Assembly (NCBI GenBank): GCA_902796525.1
Contig: CADBPB010000064.1
Span: 1 to 15,079, forward strand
From: an uncultured Erysipelotrichaceae bacterium
GTDB taxonomy: Bacteria; Bacillota_I; Bacilli_A; Erysipelotrichales; Erysipelotrichaceae
Length of the DNA stretch: 15,079 nucleotides
Direction: 5' to 3'
Shown here in pieces: positions 1 to 7,897 of the stretch. The stretch's first letter is position 1. Each line of letters begins with the position of its first letter. The position numbers and the translations under genes were made by a program. The notes beneath the pieces were generated by a model. The model did no database searches, had not been told where the DNA came from, and saw nothing but the letters and a program-made list of their open reading frames with translations.

Positions 1-183
1 AAAAAAGAAGAACCGGAAGACATCGGCAGAAGCTGTCCGCAGTGCGGAAGTCCGTTGCTGAAACGGAAATCGCGCTTTGGAAACTACTTTATCGGCTGTT
101 CGAATTATCCGAAATGTTCTTATATCGAAAATATCGAAGGACAGAACAACCGTCGTTATTACCGCAAGAAGAAAAGCGCATGA
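1..183 (+). CDS. topA: DNA topoisomerase I, C-terminal end (partial, 5' cut by window)
   Basis: Reading frame 1 is open from the first base and ends at TGA 181-183, giving 60 residues. It carries one complete topoisomerase zinc-ribbon of the C-terminal domain: a CPxC pair followed by the family signature FIGCSNYPKC and a basic tail rich in Arg, Lys and Tyr. In the family the main body relaxes negatively supercoiled DNA through a single-strand break held on an active-site Tyr; that part lies outside the window. The next gene, trmFO, starts inside the stop codon (ATGA, 180-183), which indicates translational coupling. The topA-trmFO pair is conserved across Firmicutes and supports the call. I am confident of the family and cannot say anything about the catalytic core. 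Confidence 0.93.
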   Translation, partial: KKEEPEDIGRSCPQCGSPLLKRKSRFGNYFIGCSNYPKCSYIENIEGQNNRRYYRKKKSA

Positions 184-1484
184 AAGCAAGAGTGATCGGA
201 GCCGGACTGGCCGGCAGCGAAGCAGCCTATCAGCTGGCAAACAGAAATATCCAAGTCGAACTCTATGAACAGAAGCCTGTCAAGCGGCATGACGCTTTTA
301 AGACCGATGATTATGCGGAGCTGATCTGTTCCAATTCTTTACGAAGCGATGATACCGAGAATGCCGTCGGACTGCTGAAGGAAGAAATGCGCATTCTGGA
401 TTCTCTGATCATGAAGATGGCGGACCGCAACCGTGTGCCTGCAGGAGAATCTCTGGCAGTCGACAGGGTCAATTTTTCAAGAGACATTACCGATGTCATA
501 AACAGTCATCCGAATATCACTGTCATTCACGAAGAGGTTCAGACGATCGATACAGAGATTCCGACGATCATCTGTGCCGGTCCTTTGTGCGAAGGAAAAC
601 TGGCAGAATCCTTATCCCGTTTGTGTGGAAACGATTTTCTGCACTTCTATGACGCGATCGCTCCAATCGTGGAAAAGGATTCGATCGATTTCCGTTACGC
701 CTACTATAAGTCCCGTTACGGAGAAGACGATGACGGCGATTATATCAACTGTCCGCTGACGAAAGATGAATATGACCGTTTCTATGAAACGCTCATCAAT
801 GCGCCATGCGCTGCTTTGCATAATCCGGAAGAAGAGAAATATTTCGAGGGATGCATGCCTTTCGAGGCCATGGCGAAACGAGGCTACAAGACTTTACTTT
901 TCGGTCCGATGAAACCGGTCGGACTCGAATATGAAGGAAAACGACCCTATGCGGTCGTTCAGCTGCGGAAGGACAACGCGATCGATACCCTCTACAACAT
1001 CGTTGGTTTTCAGACTCATCTGACTTTTCCTGCACAGAAAGAGGTCCTGAAAACCATTCCCGCCTTGCATGATGTCAGTATCGTCAGATACGGCGTGATG
1101 CATCGCAATACCTACGTGAATTCTCCGAATATGGTGAATGACCGATATCAGTTCATCCATTATCCGAATGTATTTATCGCCGGACAGATCAGCGGCGTCG
1201 AAGGCTATGTGGAATCGGCCGCCAGCGGATTGTATGCCGCTTTGAATATGGCGCAGTATCTCGACGGCTCGATCGCATATACGCTCGGTCCCGATACGAT
1301 GATGGGAGCGATGGCTGCGTATATCTCGGATCCTCACATCCGTACCCTGCAGCCGATGAATGCGAACTTCGGCATTTTCAAATGTCCGTACGATGGCGAT
1401 AAGGCGCATAAGAAGACATTCTATGCAGCTCATTCTTTAGAAAAAGTCAGGGAGTATGCGGAACATGTATCGTTATCTCGATGA
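180..1484 (+). CDS. trmFO: Methylenetetrahydrofolate-tRNA (uracil-5-)-methyltransferase TrmFO (folate- and FAD-dependent)
   Basis: Family role: forms 5-methyluridine at position 54 in the T-loop of tRNA, using methylenetetrahydrofolate as carbon donor and FAD as reductant, in the cytoplasm. The 434-residue protein has the usual length of the family (about 435). The N-terminal FAD-binding Rossmann motif GAGLAGSEAA lies at residues 7-16. The two cysteines known as catalytic in the Bacillus enzyme are matched by Cys50 in CSNSLRS and Cys225 in EGCMPFEAMAKRG. The C-terminal GQISGVEGYVESAASG is the second FAD-contact region. I chose ATG 180, not the in-frame ATG at 42, because it gives the family's N-terminus and overlaps the topA stop as ATGA. 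The gene overlaps xerC by 20 nt at its 3' end. Older names are gid and mistaken 'GidA-like'. Confidence 0.97.
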   Translation: MKARVIGAGLAGSEAAYQLANRNIQVELYEQKPVKRHDAFKTDDYAELICSNSLRSDDTENAVGLLKEEMRILDSLIMKMADRNRVPAGESLAVDRVNFSRDITDVINSHPNITVIHEEVQTIDTEIPTIICAGPLCEGKLAESLSRLCGNDFLHFYDAIAPIVEKDSIDFRYAYYKSRYGEDDDGDYINCPLTKDEYDRFYETLINAPCAALHNPEEEKYFEGCMPFEAMAKRGYKTLLFGPMKPVGLEYEGKRPYAVVQLRKDNAIDTLYNIVGFQTHLTFPAQKEVLKTIPALHDVSIVRYGVMHRNTYVNSPNMVNDRYQFIHYPNVFIAGQISGVEGYVESAASGLYAALNMAQYLDGSIAYTLGPDTMMGAMAAYISDPHIRTLQPMNANFGIFKCPYDGDKAHKKTFYAAHSLEKVREYAEHVSLSR

Positions 1485-2379
1485 TTTTATCCGTTATATG
1501 AAAGACTTAAGAAGCGGGTCCGACCAGACGGCAGACGCCTATTACCGGGATGTCGCCCGTTTCATCGCATATCTGCAGGACAATGAGATCGATGATTTCC
1601 GGAAAGTCGACAAGGATATTGTTTTTGATTATATCAATGTCTTGCGTAGCGGCAAGATCAGCAGAGGGAAGATCTCCAATACGACCTATGCGCGAAATCT
1701 GAGCTCTCTGCGCTCGTTTTTCCGTTACCTTAATAAAATACATGCCTGCGACGAAAATCCTTTCCTGCTGTTTAAAAACACGCATGTCGATAAGCATCTT
1801 CCGGATGTGATGACGTTCGATCAGATCGAGAGACTGCTGAACTGCTTCGACGAAGAAGATCCGATCCAGCTCAGAGACAGGTGCATCGTCGAGACGATCT
1901 ATGCCTGCGGTCTGCGTATTTCGGAGTGCTGCGATCTCACGATGGACAGCATCGACAGAAAAGCGATGCTGATGCGCATCATCGGTAAAGGCAACAAGGA
2001 ACGGATCGTGCCGTTCTATCCGAGACTGAACGAACTGTTTGACCGCTATCTGAAGGAATACCGTTCCCTATATGTACAAGATGGTTTCCCATACTTCTTC
2101 GTTTCGACCCGAAAGGGGAAGATTTCGCCAAGAAGTGTTCAAATCATGCTCGAACATGCTAAAATAAAAGCTGGTTTGGAAATCGATGTCCACCCGCACA
2201 TGCTGAGACATTCGTTTGCGACGCATCTTCTGGATAATGGCGCAGACTTGAGAATGGTGCAGGAACTGCTTGGACATGCCAATCTTTCCACCACCCAGTT
2301 ATATACGCATCTGACGCTGGACCGTCTGAAATCCGCAGTCAGTCATGCGCATCCGCATTCCTATGAAAAAAAAGATTGA
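1465..2379 (+). CDS. xerC: Tyrosine recombinase XerC/CodV family
   Basis: Family role: with a partner recombinase it resolves chromosome dimers at the dif site near cell division. The 304-residue protein has the N-terminal SAM-like core-binding domain (about 1-90) and the C-terminal catalytic domain. The full catalytic set is visible: Arg151 in CGLRISE, Lys175 in GKGNKE, His245 and Arg248 in HMLRHSFATHLL, His271 in LLGHANLSTTQ and Tyr280 in QLYTHLT. ATG 1456 is possible, but the AGGGAG at 1449-1454 touches it with 1 nt spacing while ATG 1465 has 10 nt, so I prefer 1465. It overlaps trmFO by 20 nt. Synteny (topA-trmFO-xerC) matches codV of Bacillus, but hslVU and codY do not follow. XerC and XerD cannot be told apart with certainty from sequence alone; the context favours XerC. 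Confidence 0.93.
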   Translation: MYRYLDDFIRYMKDLRSGSDQTADAYYRDVARFIAYLQDNEIDDFRKVDKDIVFDYINVLRSGKISRGKISNTTYARNLSSLRSFFRYLNKIHACDENPFLLFKNTHVDKHLPDVMTFDQIERLLNCFDEEDPIQLRDRCIVETIYACGLRISECCDLTMDSIDRKAMLMRIIGKGNKERIVPFYPRLNELFDRYLKEYRSLYVQDGFPYFFVSTRKGKISPRSVQIMLEHAKIKAGLEIDVHPHMLRHSFATHLLDNGADLRMVQELLGHANLSTTQLYTHLTLDRLKSAVSHAHPHSYEKKD

Positions 2380-4315
2380 TTTAAGATTCTTATATCTGTT
2401 TATTCCGTTGTTCTATCTGGAGATCGTTTTTCACTTTATCCAGTTTCACGCCATCGATCCTTTCATTGTACTAAGGATCTTTCTTTTTGATCTGCTGCTG
2501 TCGACGCTTATCTGTTTCCTGACGACCCGATTCAAGAGCGAGAAAGTCTATTTCATCACGGCGCTGATCACCGTGATCTGGTTTTCGGCGTACAGTTTCG
2601 TGGAACTGATCTTCAAAAACTTCATGGGTGACTTCTATTCCTTCGGGACCGTCTCCGATGGCGCGACCAGGATCGCCCAATATGCCCTGATCTTCCTGTC
2701 GAACGCCAAGCCTTCGTATTATCTGCTTCTGCTGGCGATATTGCTTTATGTTTTGCTTTACCGTTTCGTGCATTTCAATAAGAAAGGTCCGTTCCAGCTG
2801 ACGCTGATCATCTGTATCCTTTCTTTCTTGCTGCTGTTCCCGACCATCAATCTGGGCAGCGGGATGACCAAGATTTCGGAAACATACCTCACGTTCTCGA
2901 ACAAAACGGTACTGATCGATAAGATCGGTATCGACCATTTCCTGTTCCGGGATCTGAGCGCCTTGTTTTTTACAAAGCCGGAAGAGATCATCATCGATGT
3001 CGATCCGGAACCGGATCCTGAACCTCAGCCGACCGATTACGGCAAACGCGTGATCAACGACAGCAACTGGAAGAACATCGCCGCTTCCGAAGAAAACAGC
3101 AATATGAAGACGATCGACAATTTCCTGATGAGCCAGCCGATCTCTCAGCCGAACGAACATACCGGCGAGTTTGAAGGATACAATCTAGTCTATGTCATGA
3201 TCGAAGCAGGCGATTATCTGATGATCGATAAAGATCTTACTCCTACGTTATACAAAATGTATAAGAACGGCTATACGTTCTACAATCATTACACGCCGTT
3301 ATATTCATGCGCTACCGGTGAGTCGGAATGGGTTTCCTATACTTCGGTCTTTCCATACATGAACACATGTACACCGAACTATACCTGCGGCGTTCAGTTC
3401 TATGAGGCATTGCCATATCTGTTTAAAAACAAAGGTTATACGACGATCGCTTTGCATAACTGGCGGGATGAATTCTATGAAAGAAAGAGGATACTGCCTG
3501 CCATGGGTGTCGATACTTATACCGATATCGATGATATCTGGAAAGATCCGTCGATCGTGCATACCAACGGATGGCAATCCGATGCGATGCTGATCGAACA
3601 GGCGATCAAGCAGATCGACGAGATCGACGGTCCGTGGTTCTGCGATATCATCAGTTCGGTCATGCATTTCCCATATAAGGATTCTTACTATTGGGGTGAT
3701 TATTATCTCGATGAAGTCAGCGAAGTCCATCCGGACTGGCAGATCGACTACAAGCGCTACATGTCCAAGTGCATGAATTTCGACAATGCGATGGAGATCA
3801 TGCTGAACTATCTGGAAGAAAGCGGACAGGCTGACAATACCATCATCTGCTTCTACCCGGATCACCGTCCGTACTGGATGGATTATGATGAAGTCATGGC
3901 GATGACCTCCTGGCTCAACCCCAGAGAAGGGGAATACGGCATCTACCGTTCGCCTTTCGTCATCTACAACAAGAATATGACGCCGAATGTGAACTACAAC
4001 TACTGTTCGACGCTCGACCATGTCCCGACGATCGCCAATCTTTTCGATCTGAACTACGATCCGAGACTCTATATGGGAAGCGATATCTACGATGGAAACA
4101 ACACAGTCATTCTGGCCAACGGCAACTGGCTGAATGAAAAGGGAACATATGATGCGACGACGGAAACCTTCACACCATATGAGGGCGTCACAGTCGATGA
4201 CGAATATGTCAGAAAAACGATGAACAGTGTACAGAATACGATCAAGATCTCCTATCTGATCCTGGACGAATATTATTTCAGCAAGCGGGAATCGATCTGC
4301 ATAGCCAAGTACTGA
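2363..4315 (+). CDS. LtaS-like lipoteichoic acid synthase / phosphoglycerol transferase (membrane sulfatase fold)
   Basis: LtaS family enzymes move glycerol-phosphate from phosphatidylglycerol onto a growing teichoic acid chain on the outer face of the membrane. The 650-residue length matches LtaS (about 646). Five hydrophobic segments lie at about 9-25, 35-55, 63-85, 118-137 and 144-162, followed by a Pro/Glu/Asp linker (PEPDPEPQP, about 215-223) and an extracellular sulfatase-fold domain. Expected active-site positions are present: Glu281 in VMIEAGD, the candidate nucleophile Thr318 in CATGESEW, His435 in MHFPY and Asp500-His501 in YPDHRPYW. ATG 2363 (MKKK start) is preferred over ATG 2345; it overlaps xerC by 17 nt and has no clear ribosome binding site, suggesting coupling. 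The flanking sequence around Thr318 differs from the GKTSDSE of LtaS, so another phosphoglycerol or phosphoethanolamine transferase is possible. Confidence 0.87.
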   Translation: MKKKIDLRFLYLFIPLFYLEIVFHFIQFHAIDPFIVLRIFLFDLLLSTLICFLTTRFKSEKVYFITALITVIWFSAYSFVELIFKNFMGDFYSFGTVSDGATRIAQYALIFLSNAKPSYYLLLLAILLYVLLYRFVHFNKKGPFQLTLIICILSFLLLFPTINLGSGMTKISETYLTFSNKTVLIDKIGIDHFLFRDLSALFFTKPEEIIIDVDPEPDPEPQPTDYGKRVINDSNWKNIAASEENSNMKTIDNFLMSQPISQPNEHTGEFEGYNLVYVMIEAGDYLMIDKDLTPTLYKMYKNGYTFYNHYTPLYSCATGESEWVSYTSVFPYMNTCTPNYTCGVQFYEALPYLFKNKGYTTIALHNWRDEFYERKRILPAMGVDTYTDIDDIWKDPSIVHTNGWQSDAMLIEQAIKQIDEIDGPWFCDIISSVMHFPYKDSYYWGDYYLDEVSEVHPDWQIDYKRYMSKCMNFDNAMEIMLNYLEESGQADNTIICFYPDHRPYWMDYDEVMAMTSWLNPREGEYGIYRSPFVIYNKNMTPNVNYNYCSTLDHVPTIANLFDLNYDPRLYMGSDIYDGNNTVILANGNWLNEKGTYDATTETFTPYEGVTVDDEYVRKTMNSVQNTIKISYLILDEYYFSKRESICIAKY

Positions 4316-4316
4316 T

Positions 4317-5768
4317 ATGCTTTTAAGCAAAGTTTTTCATACCGAAAAGGATCTCGAGATCCGCAATATCATGTTTGATTCGCGAAAGGAAACGCCGGAT
4401 TCCATCTTTTTTGCGATGAAAGGGAAAATCAACGACGGTCACACTTTCATCGGCAAAGCGATCGCTAACGGAGCCATCTGCATCGTACATAGCGATCCTG
4501 TCGACAGGAAAGAAGGCATCGTTTATATCCAGACGGAAGATGTCACATCGGCGTATGTTACGTTCTGCAAGGCATTTTACGACAATGCCATCGATAAAAT
4601 GAACGTGATCGGAATCACCGGTACCAACGGCAAGACGACGATCGCCTGGATTCTGAGAGATCTTATCTCTCATTTTAACGGATGCGGCTACATCGGGACG
4701 ATGGGCTACTGTTACGATGAAGAGGTCCATGATTCCGATCGGAACCTTACGACGCCAAAACCGGATGAGCTGTTCCGTATCGCGAAAGAAATGTACGATC
4801 ACGGATGCCAAACGCTGGTCCTTGAGGCTTCCAGCGAAGGCTTGCTGACAAGAAGGCTGGAACAGATTCATTTCTCGACGGCGGTATTCAACAACCTTTC
4901 CGCAGACCATTTCGATGTGCATGGCGATATGGAATCCTATTTCCAGGCGAAATGCATCCTGTTCGATATGCTTGGAAAGGAAGACAAAGCGATCATCAAT
5001 ATCGATGATGAATATGGCAAGCGCCTGATCGAATCTTCGAAAGCCCGGAATATCTCCTACGCGATAGATACGGAAGCCGATTATCGCGCCATCAACATTC
5101 AACTGCATAATGATGGCAGCGAATTCGTCCTTTTGCATGATGGGGAACGGCACCATATCCGGACGAATATGCCTGCCCGTTTCAACGTATACAATATCCT
5201 GGCGGTGATCGCCGTACTGAATGAGAACGGTTATGCGATTGAAAAGATTATTCCGTACCTGGAAACGACGCAGCTGACACCCGGTCGCTGTCAGCTGATC
5301 GAAGAAGGTCAGGATTTCAATGTAGTCGTAGACTTTGCTTTTACCGAGAATTCGTTTGTGAAGGTATTCGATTTTGCCGAATCGATCACGCCCGATGATC
5401 GAAAGATCATCGCTGTCTTCGGCGCATCCGGAGACCGCGACCATAACCGCCGCCCAGGTACTGCCAGAGTCGCCGATGAACGTGCAGATACCGTCATCTT
5501 ATCCTACGATGATCCAGCCACGGAAGATATGATGGAGATACTGATCGATCTCAAATCGTATTTCAAGAAGCTGGATCCGGAAATCATCCTGGATCGGGTC
5601 GAAGCAATCCGGAAAGCGATCCGGCTTGCGGATAATGGAGATACGGTCTTGCTGCTGGGAAAAGGGAGCGATCATTTCTTCCTGTGCAAAGAGGGAAGAG
5701 TCCCTTACATCTCCGATGAAACAGTCGCAAAAGAAGCCATCAGAGACAAATTCATGAATAAATTATAA
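4317..5768 (+). CDS. murE: UDP-N-acetylmuramyl-tripeptide synthetase, MurE type (probably not meso-DAP specific)
   Basis: MurE ligases add the third amino acid to UDP-MurNAc-L-Ala-D-Glu in cytoplasmic peptidoglycan precursor synthesis. The 483 residues show the three Mur domains: an N-terminal FDSRK..IFFAMKG..DGHTFI region (20-45), the ATP-binding TGTNGKTT loop (101-108), the substrate loop GTMGY, and the NLSADHFDVHGDMESYFQAK segment with the likely carboxylated Lys212. The C-terminal domain has GASGDRDHNRRPG (369-381). The specificity motif reads DDPA (398-401), where meso-DAP enzymes have DNPR, so L-Lys or another residue is likely. The usual YAHTPD motif reads FAFTEN (340-345), which is odd for an active MurE. 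The gene starts 1 nt after the LtaS-like stop and is followed by a terminator. A MurE paralogue with another substrate is the main alternative. Confidence 0.87.
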   Translation: MLLSKVFHTEKDLEIRNIMFDSRKETPDSIFFAMKGKINDGHTFIGKAIANGAICIVHSDPVDRKEGIVYIQTEDVTSAYVTFCKAFYDNAIDKMNVIGITGTNGKTTIAWILRDLISHFNGCGYIGTMGYCYDEEVHDSDRNLTTPKPDELFRIAKEMYDHGCQTLVLEASSEGLLTRRLEQIHFSTAVFNNLSADHFDVHGDMESYFQAKCILFDMLGKEDKAIINIDDEYGKRLIESSKARNISYAIDTEADYRAINIQLHNDGSEFVLLHDGERHHIRTNMPARFNVYNILAVIAVLNENGYAIEKIIPYLETTQLTPGRCQLIEEGQDFNVVVDFAFTENSFVKVFDFAESITPDDRKIIAVFGASGDRDHNRRPGTARVADERADTVILSYDDPATEDMMEILIDLKSYFKKLDPEIILDRVEAIRKAIRLADNGDTVLLLGKGSDHFFLCKEGRVPYISDETVAKEAIRDKFMNKL

Positions 5769-5794
5769 AAGATGAATTATCATCTTTTATTTTT
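5767..5794 (+). terminator. Rho-independent terminator after murE
   Basis: A perfect 9-bp hairpin pairs AAAAGATGA (5767-5775) with TCATCTTTT (5780-5788) around a 4-nt loop, followed by ATTTTT. The stem is AT-rich and thus weak, and it begins within the murE stop codon. It separates the envelope operon from rpsB. Confidence 0.75.
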
Positions 5795-5804
5795 AAAATC
5801 ATTG

Positions 5805-5813
5805 TGTTAGAAT
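5805..5813 (+). promoter_or_regulatory. Probable extended -10 promoter of rpsB-tsf
   Basis: TGTTAGAAT fits the extended -10 pattern TGnTAnnnT, with the hexamer TAGAAT at 5808-5813. No good -35 box lies 17 bp upstream, which is acceptable for an extended -10 promoter. Transcription would begin near 5820 and give a leader of about 100 nt. This is a motif reading only. Confidence 0.5.
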
Positions 5814-5838
5814 AATTAAGCGTTTATGCATTTACACA

Positions 5839-5896
5839 CACTATGAATTCATCGCTCCGTGCTTAAAAAGTTAGCGGTGTCAGAAATAGTGGAGGA
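5839..5896 (+). promoter_or_regulatory. Structured rpsB mRNA leader, candidate S2 autoregulatory element
   Basis: Two nested stems can form: outer CACTAT (5839-5844) with ATAGTG (5886-5891), and inner ATCGCT (5851-5856) with AGCGGT (5873-5878, one G-U pair), closing a 16-nt loop. The outer stem runs straight into GGAGGA (5891-5896), a strong Shine-Dalgarno-like word that is not the one used for rpsB (AGAGG at 5908-5912). Leaders that bind S2 and repress rpsB-tsf are known in other bacteria; whether this one is of that kind is inference. Confidence 0.5.
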
Positions 5897-5921
5897 CTAA
5901 CGGAAAGAGAGGAATTTTTAA

Positions 5922-6959
5922 ATGCAATTAGTTTCAATGCGCAAACTTTTAGAGAATGGCGTTCATTTCGGACATCAGACGAGGAGATGGGATCCGAAGT
6001 GCAAACCGTTCATCTACACCGCCAAGAACAATATCTACATCATCGATCTGAACAAGACGCAGGAAGCGCTGGATGTCGCTTATGCGAAGATGAAAGAGAT
6101 CTCCGAAAATGGCGGTAAGGTCTTATTCGTCGGTACGAAAAAACAGGCTCAGCAGATCATTCTGGATGAAGCGACCCGTTCCGGAAGCTTCTACATCAAC
6201 CAGAGATGGCTGGGCGGTACTTTGACGAACTTCCGTACGATCCAGAAGAGGATCAAACGCCTGATCGAAATCGAACAGATGGATTCGGATGGCACGATTT
6301 CCGTCTATCCGAAGAAGGAACAGATCCTGATCAGAAAGGAAGCTGTCAAACTGGATAACTTCCTGGGCGGTATCAAGGAAATGAAGAAACTTCCGGATGC
6401 GGTCGTCGTAGTCGATCCGAAGGAAGACCACAACGCTGTTGCGGAAGCGAAGAAACTGGGTATCCCGGTCTTCGGTCTGACGGACACCAACTGCAATCCT
6501 GCGCTGGTCGATTATGCGATTCCGGCAAACGATGATGCGATCAAATCCATCAAACTGCTGATGTCTCTGCTGGCTGACGCTATCGTCGAGAGCAAGGGCG
6601 GTATCCTTCAGGATGCCTACCAGGAAGGCGAGATCGAAAACGATATCACGATGGAAGATGTCATCATCAACGTCGAAAAGCATGCCGAGGAACAGGAAAA
6701 GCGCCGCAGACAGAGAAACGAAGAAAAGAATGCGCGCTACAACAACCGCAATCCGCGCAAGTACAACTCTGAAAAGCGTTATATCGGCAAGAAAGACGAA
6801 ACGACAGAAGAAGCTCCTGCTGCCGAAGTGAAAGAAGAAGTCAAAGAAGCTGCTGAAGAATTAAAAGCAGAAGTCAAAGAGGAAGTCAAGGAAGCTGTTG
6901 TCGAAGTGAAAGAAGAAGTCAAGGAAACTGTAGAAGAAGTCAAGGAGGAACAGGAATAA
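5922..6959 (+). CDS. rpsB: 30S ribosomal protein S2 with a long charged repeat tail
   Basis: S2 binds the 30S body near the platform and is needed for S1/mRNA placement. Residues 1 to about 230 are a standard S2: LLENGVHFGHQTRRWDPK at 9-26, FVGTKKQAQ, QRWLGGTLTNFRT (94-106) and FGLTDTNCNP near 184-193. The protein is 345 residues, while S2 is usually about 230-260. The extra part has a basic Arg/Asn/Lys segment (about 258-291) and then a Glu/Lys/Val-rich segment (about 292-345) with 11-residue repeats starting VKEEVKE at 318 and 329, and a related copy at 303. The start has AGAGG with 9 nt spacing. The stop overlaps the tsf start (TAATG), and the tsf ribosome binding site AAGGAGG (6942-6948) lies inside the repeat tail. 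Identity is certain; the function of the tail is unknown. Confidence 0.97.
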   Translation: MQLVSMRKLLENGVHFGHQTRRWDPKCKPFIYTAKNNIYIIDLNKTQEALDVAYAKMKEISENGGKVLFVGTKKQAQQIILDEATRSGSFYINQRWLGGTLTNFRTIQKRIKRLIEIEQMDSDGTISVYPKKEQILIRKEAVKLDNFLGGIKEMKKLPDAVVVVDPKEDHNAVAEAKKLGIPVFGLTDTNCNPALVDYAIPANDDAIKSIKLLMSLLADAIVESKGGILQDAYQEGEIENDITMEDVIINVEKHAEEQEKRRRQRNEEKNARYNNRNPRKYNSEKRYIGKKDETTEEAPAAEVKEEVKEAAEELKAEVKEEVKEAVVEVKEEVKETVEEVKEEQE

Positions 6960-7846
6960 TGGCTGTTACTGCTGCTCAAGTAAAAGAATTACGCGAAAAG
7001 ACCGGTGCGGGCATGCTTGATTGCAAGAATGCTCTGACCGAATCCGATGGCGATATGGAAAAGGCCATTGACTGGCTGAGAGAAAAAGGCATTGCCAAAT
7101 CCATCAAGAAAGCTTCCCGCATCGCTGCGGAAGGTCTCTCCAAGATCCTGATCGATGGTGATAAAGCGGTCATCGTTGAAATCAACTCCGAGACCGATTT
7201 CGCTGCGAAGAACGATCAGTTCCTGAAATTGCTGGACGATGTCGCTTCTACGATCCTGGCTGCTGAACCTGCCGATCTGGAAGCTGCTTTGGAACTTCCT
7301 ACCGCAAATGGCACATTAAAAGATGAAGTCGTCAATGCAACAGCAACCATAGGCGAAAAGATCGACGTCCGTCGTTTCGAAGTCGTCAAAAAGACTGCTG
7401 ATGAGATTTTCGGCGATTATACGCATATGGGCGGAAGCAAGACGGCTCTGGCTGTCTTAAAAGGCGGATCTCCTGAATTGGCACATTATATTGCCATGCA
7501 GGTAGCTTCCATGACTCCGACTTATGTGTCCAGCGCCGATATGCCGCAGGATGTTGTCGATCGTGAAACCAAAGTACAGACGGAAATCGTCAAGAACGAT
7601 GAAAAGTTCGCCGGAAAACCGGAACAGGTCATCCAGGGCGCGATCCAGGGCAAAGTCTCCAAGGCTTTGAAAGAAATGTGCCTAGTCGATCAGGAATACT
7701 TCATGGATAGCTCCAAGAAGGTTTCTCAGGTTCTGAAAGAAAACGGTGCGGAAGTCGTCAGATTCGTCAGATACGCTGTCGGCGAAGGCATCGAAAAGAG
7801 AGAAGACAATTTCGCTGAAGAAGTCGCAAAACAGATGAACATGTAA
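6959..7846 (+). CDS. tsf: Translation elongation factor Ts
   Basis: EF-Ts exchanges GDP for GTP on EF-Tu in the cytoplasm. The 295-residue protein begins with the UBA-like N-terminal domain (about 1-55: VKELREKTGAGMLDCKNAL), then the core with INSETDFAAKND, whose TDFxxxN motif (79-85) is the segment that inserts into EF-Tu. The rest fits the dimerisation and C-terminal modules. Length is typical. The start ATG uses the last base of the rpsB stop codon, so translation is very probably coupled to S2. The pair rpsB-tsf is universal in bacteria; the usual next gene pyrH is about 6.7 kb further on here. A terminator follows at once. Confidence 0.98.
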   Translation: MAVTAAQVKELREKTGAGMLDCKNALTESDGDMEKAIDWLREKGIAKSIKKASRIAAEGLSKILIDGDKAVIVEINSETDFAAKNDQFLKLLDDVASTILAAEPADLEAALELPTANGTLKDEVVNATATIGEKIDVRRFEVVKKTADEIFGDYTHMGGSKTALAVLKGGSPELAHYIAMQVASMTPTYVSSADMPQDVVDRETKVQTEIVKNDEKFAGKPEQVIQGAIQGKVSKALKEMCLVDQEYFMDSSKKVSQVLKENGAEVVRFVRYAVGEGIEKREDNFAEEVAKQMNM

Positions 7847-7867
7847 GTTCATTCAAAAAAAAAAAAA

Positions 7868-7896
7868 AAGTATCTGTTGATCAGATACTTCTTTTT
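7868..7896. terminator. Bidirectional terminator between tsf and the convergent minus-strand gene
   Basis: GTATCTG (7870-7876) pairs with CAGATAC (7882-7888), extendable by two A-T pairs, around a 5-nt loop. On the plus strand it is followed by TTCTTTTT. On the minus strand the 15-A tract at 7855-7869 becomes the U-run. It thus serves tsf and the membrane gene ending at 7898. Confidence 0.87.
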
Positions 7897-7897
7897 A

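Noticed and set aside
42..179. An N-terminal extension of TrmFO from an in-frame ATG at 42.
   Set aside because: The extension is the topA coding region in another frame, and the protein from 180 has the family length and start.
1465..2379. Tyrosine recombinase as the integrase of a mobile element.
   Set aside because: Size, motifs and position after topA-trmFO fit the housekeeping XerC/CodV; no att repeat or cargo lies next to it.
3305..5444. Long minus-strand frames (341 and 373 codons) opposite the LtaS-like and MurE genes.
   Set aside because: They are antisense shadows of clear plus-strand genes, rich in Ile, Asp, Arg and His as produced by reverse reading of GAT/ATC-rich codons, and have no family motifs.
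5826..5866. Two tiny overlapping frames in the rpsB leader (6 and 7 codons, joined as ATGA) that could be leader peptides.
   Set aside because: Neither has a Shine-Dalgarno word, the codons are not enriched for one amino acid, and both lie within the predicted stem region; chance is more likely.
7855..7869. 15-A homopolymer as a phase-variable tract.
   Set aside because: It lies after the tsf stop and before the convergent gene stop, where it acts as the U-run of a bidirectional terminator; no gene would be switched.
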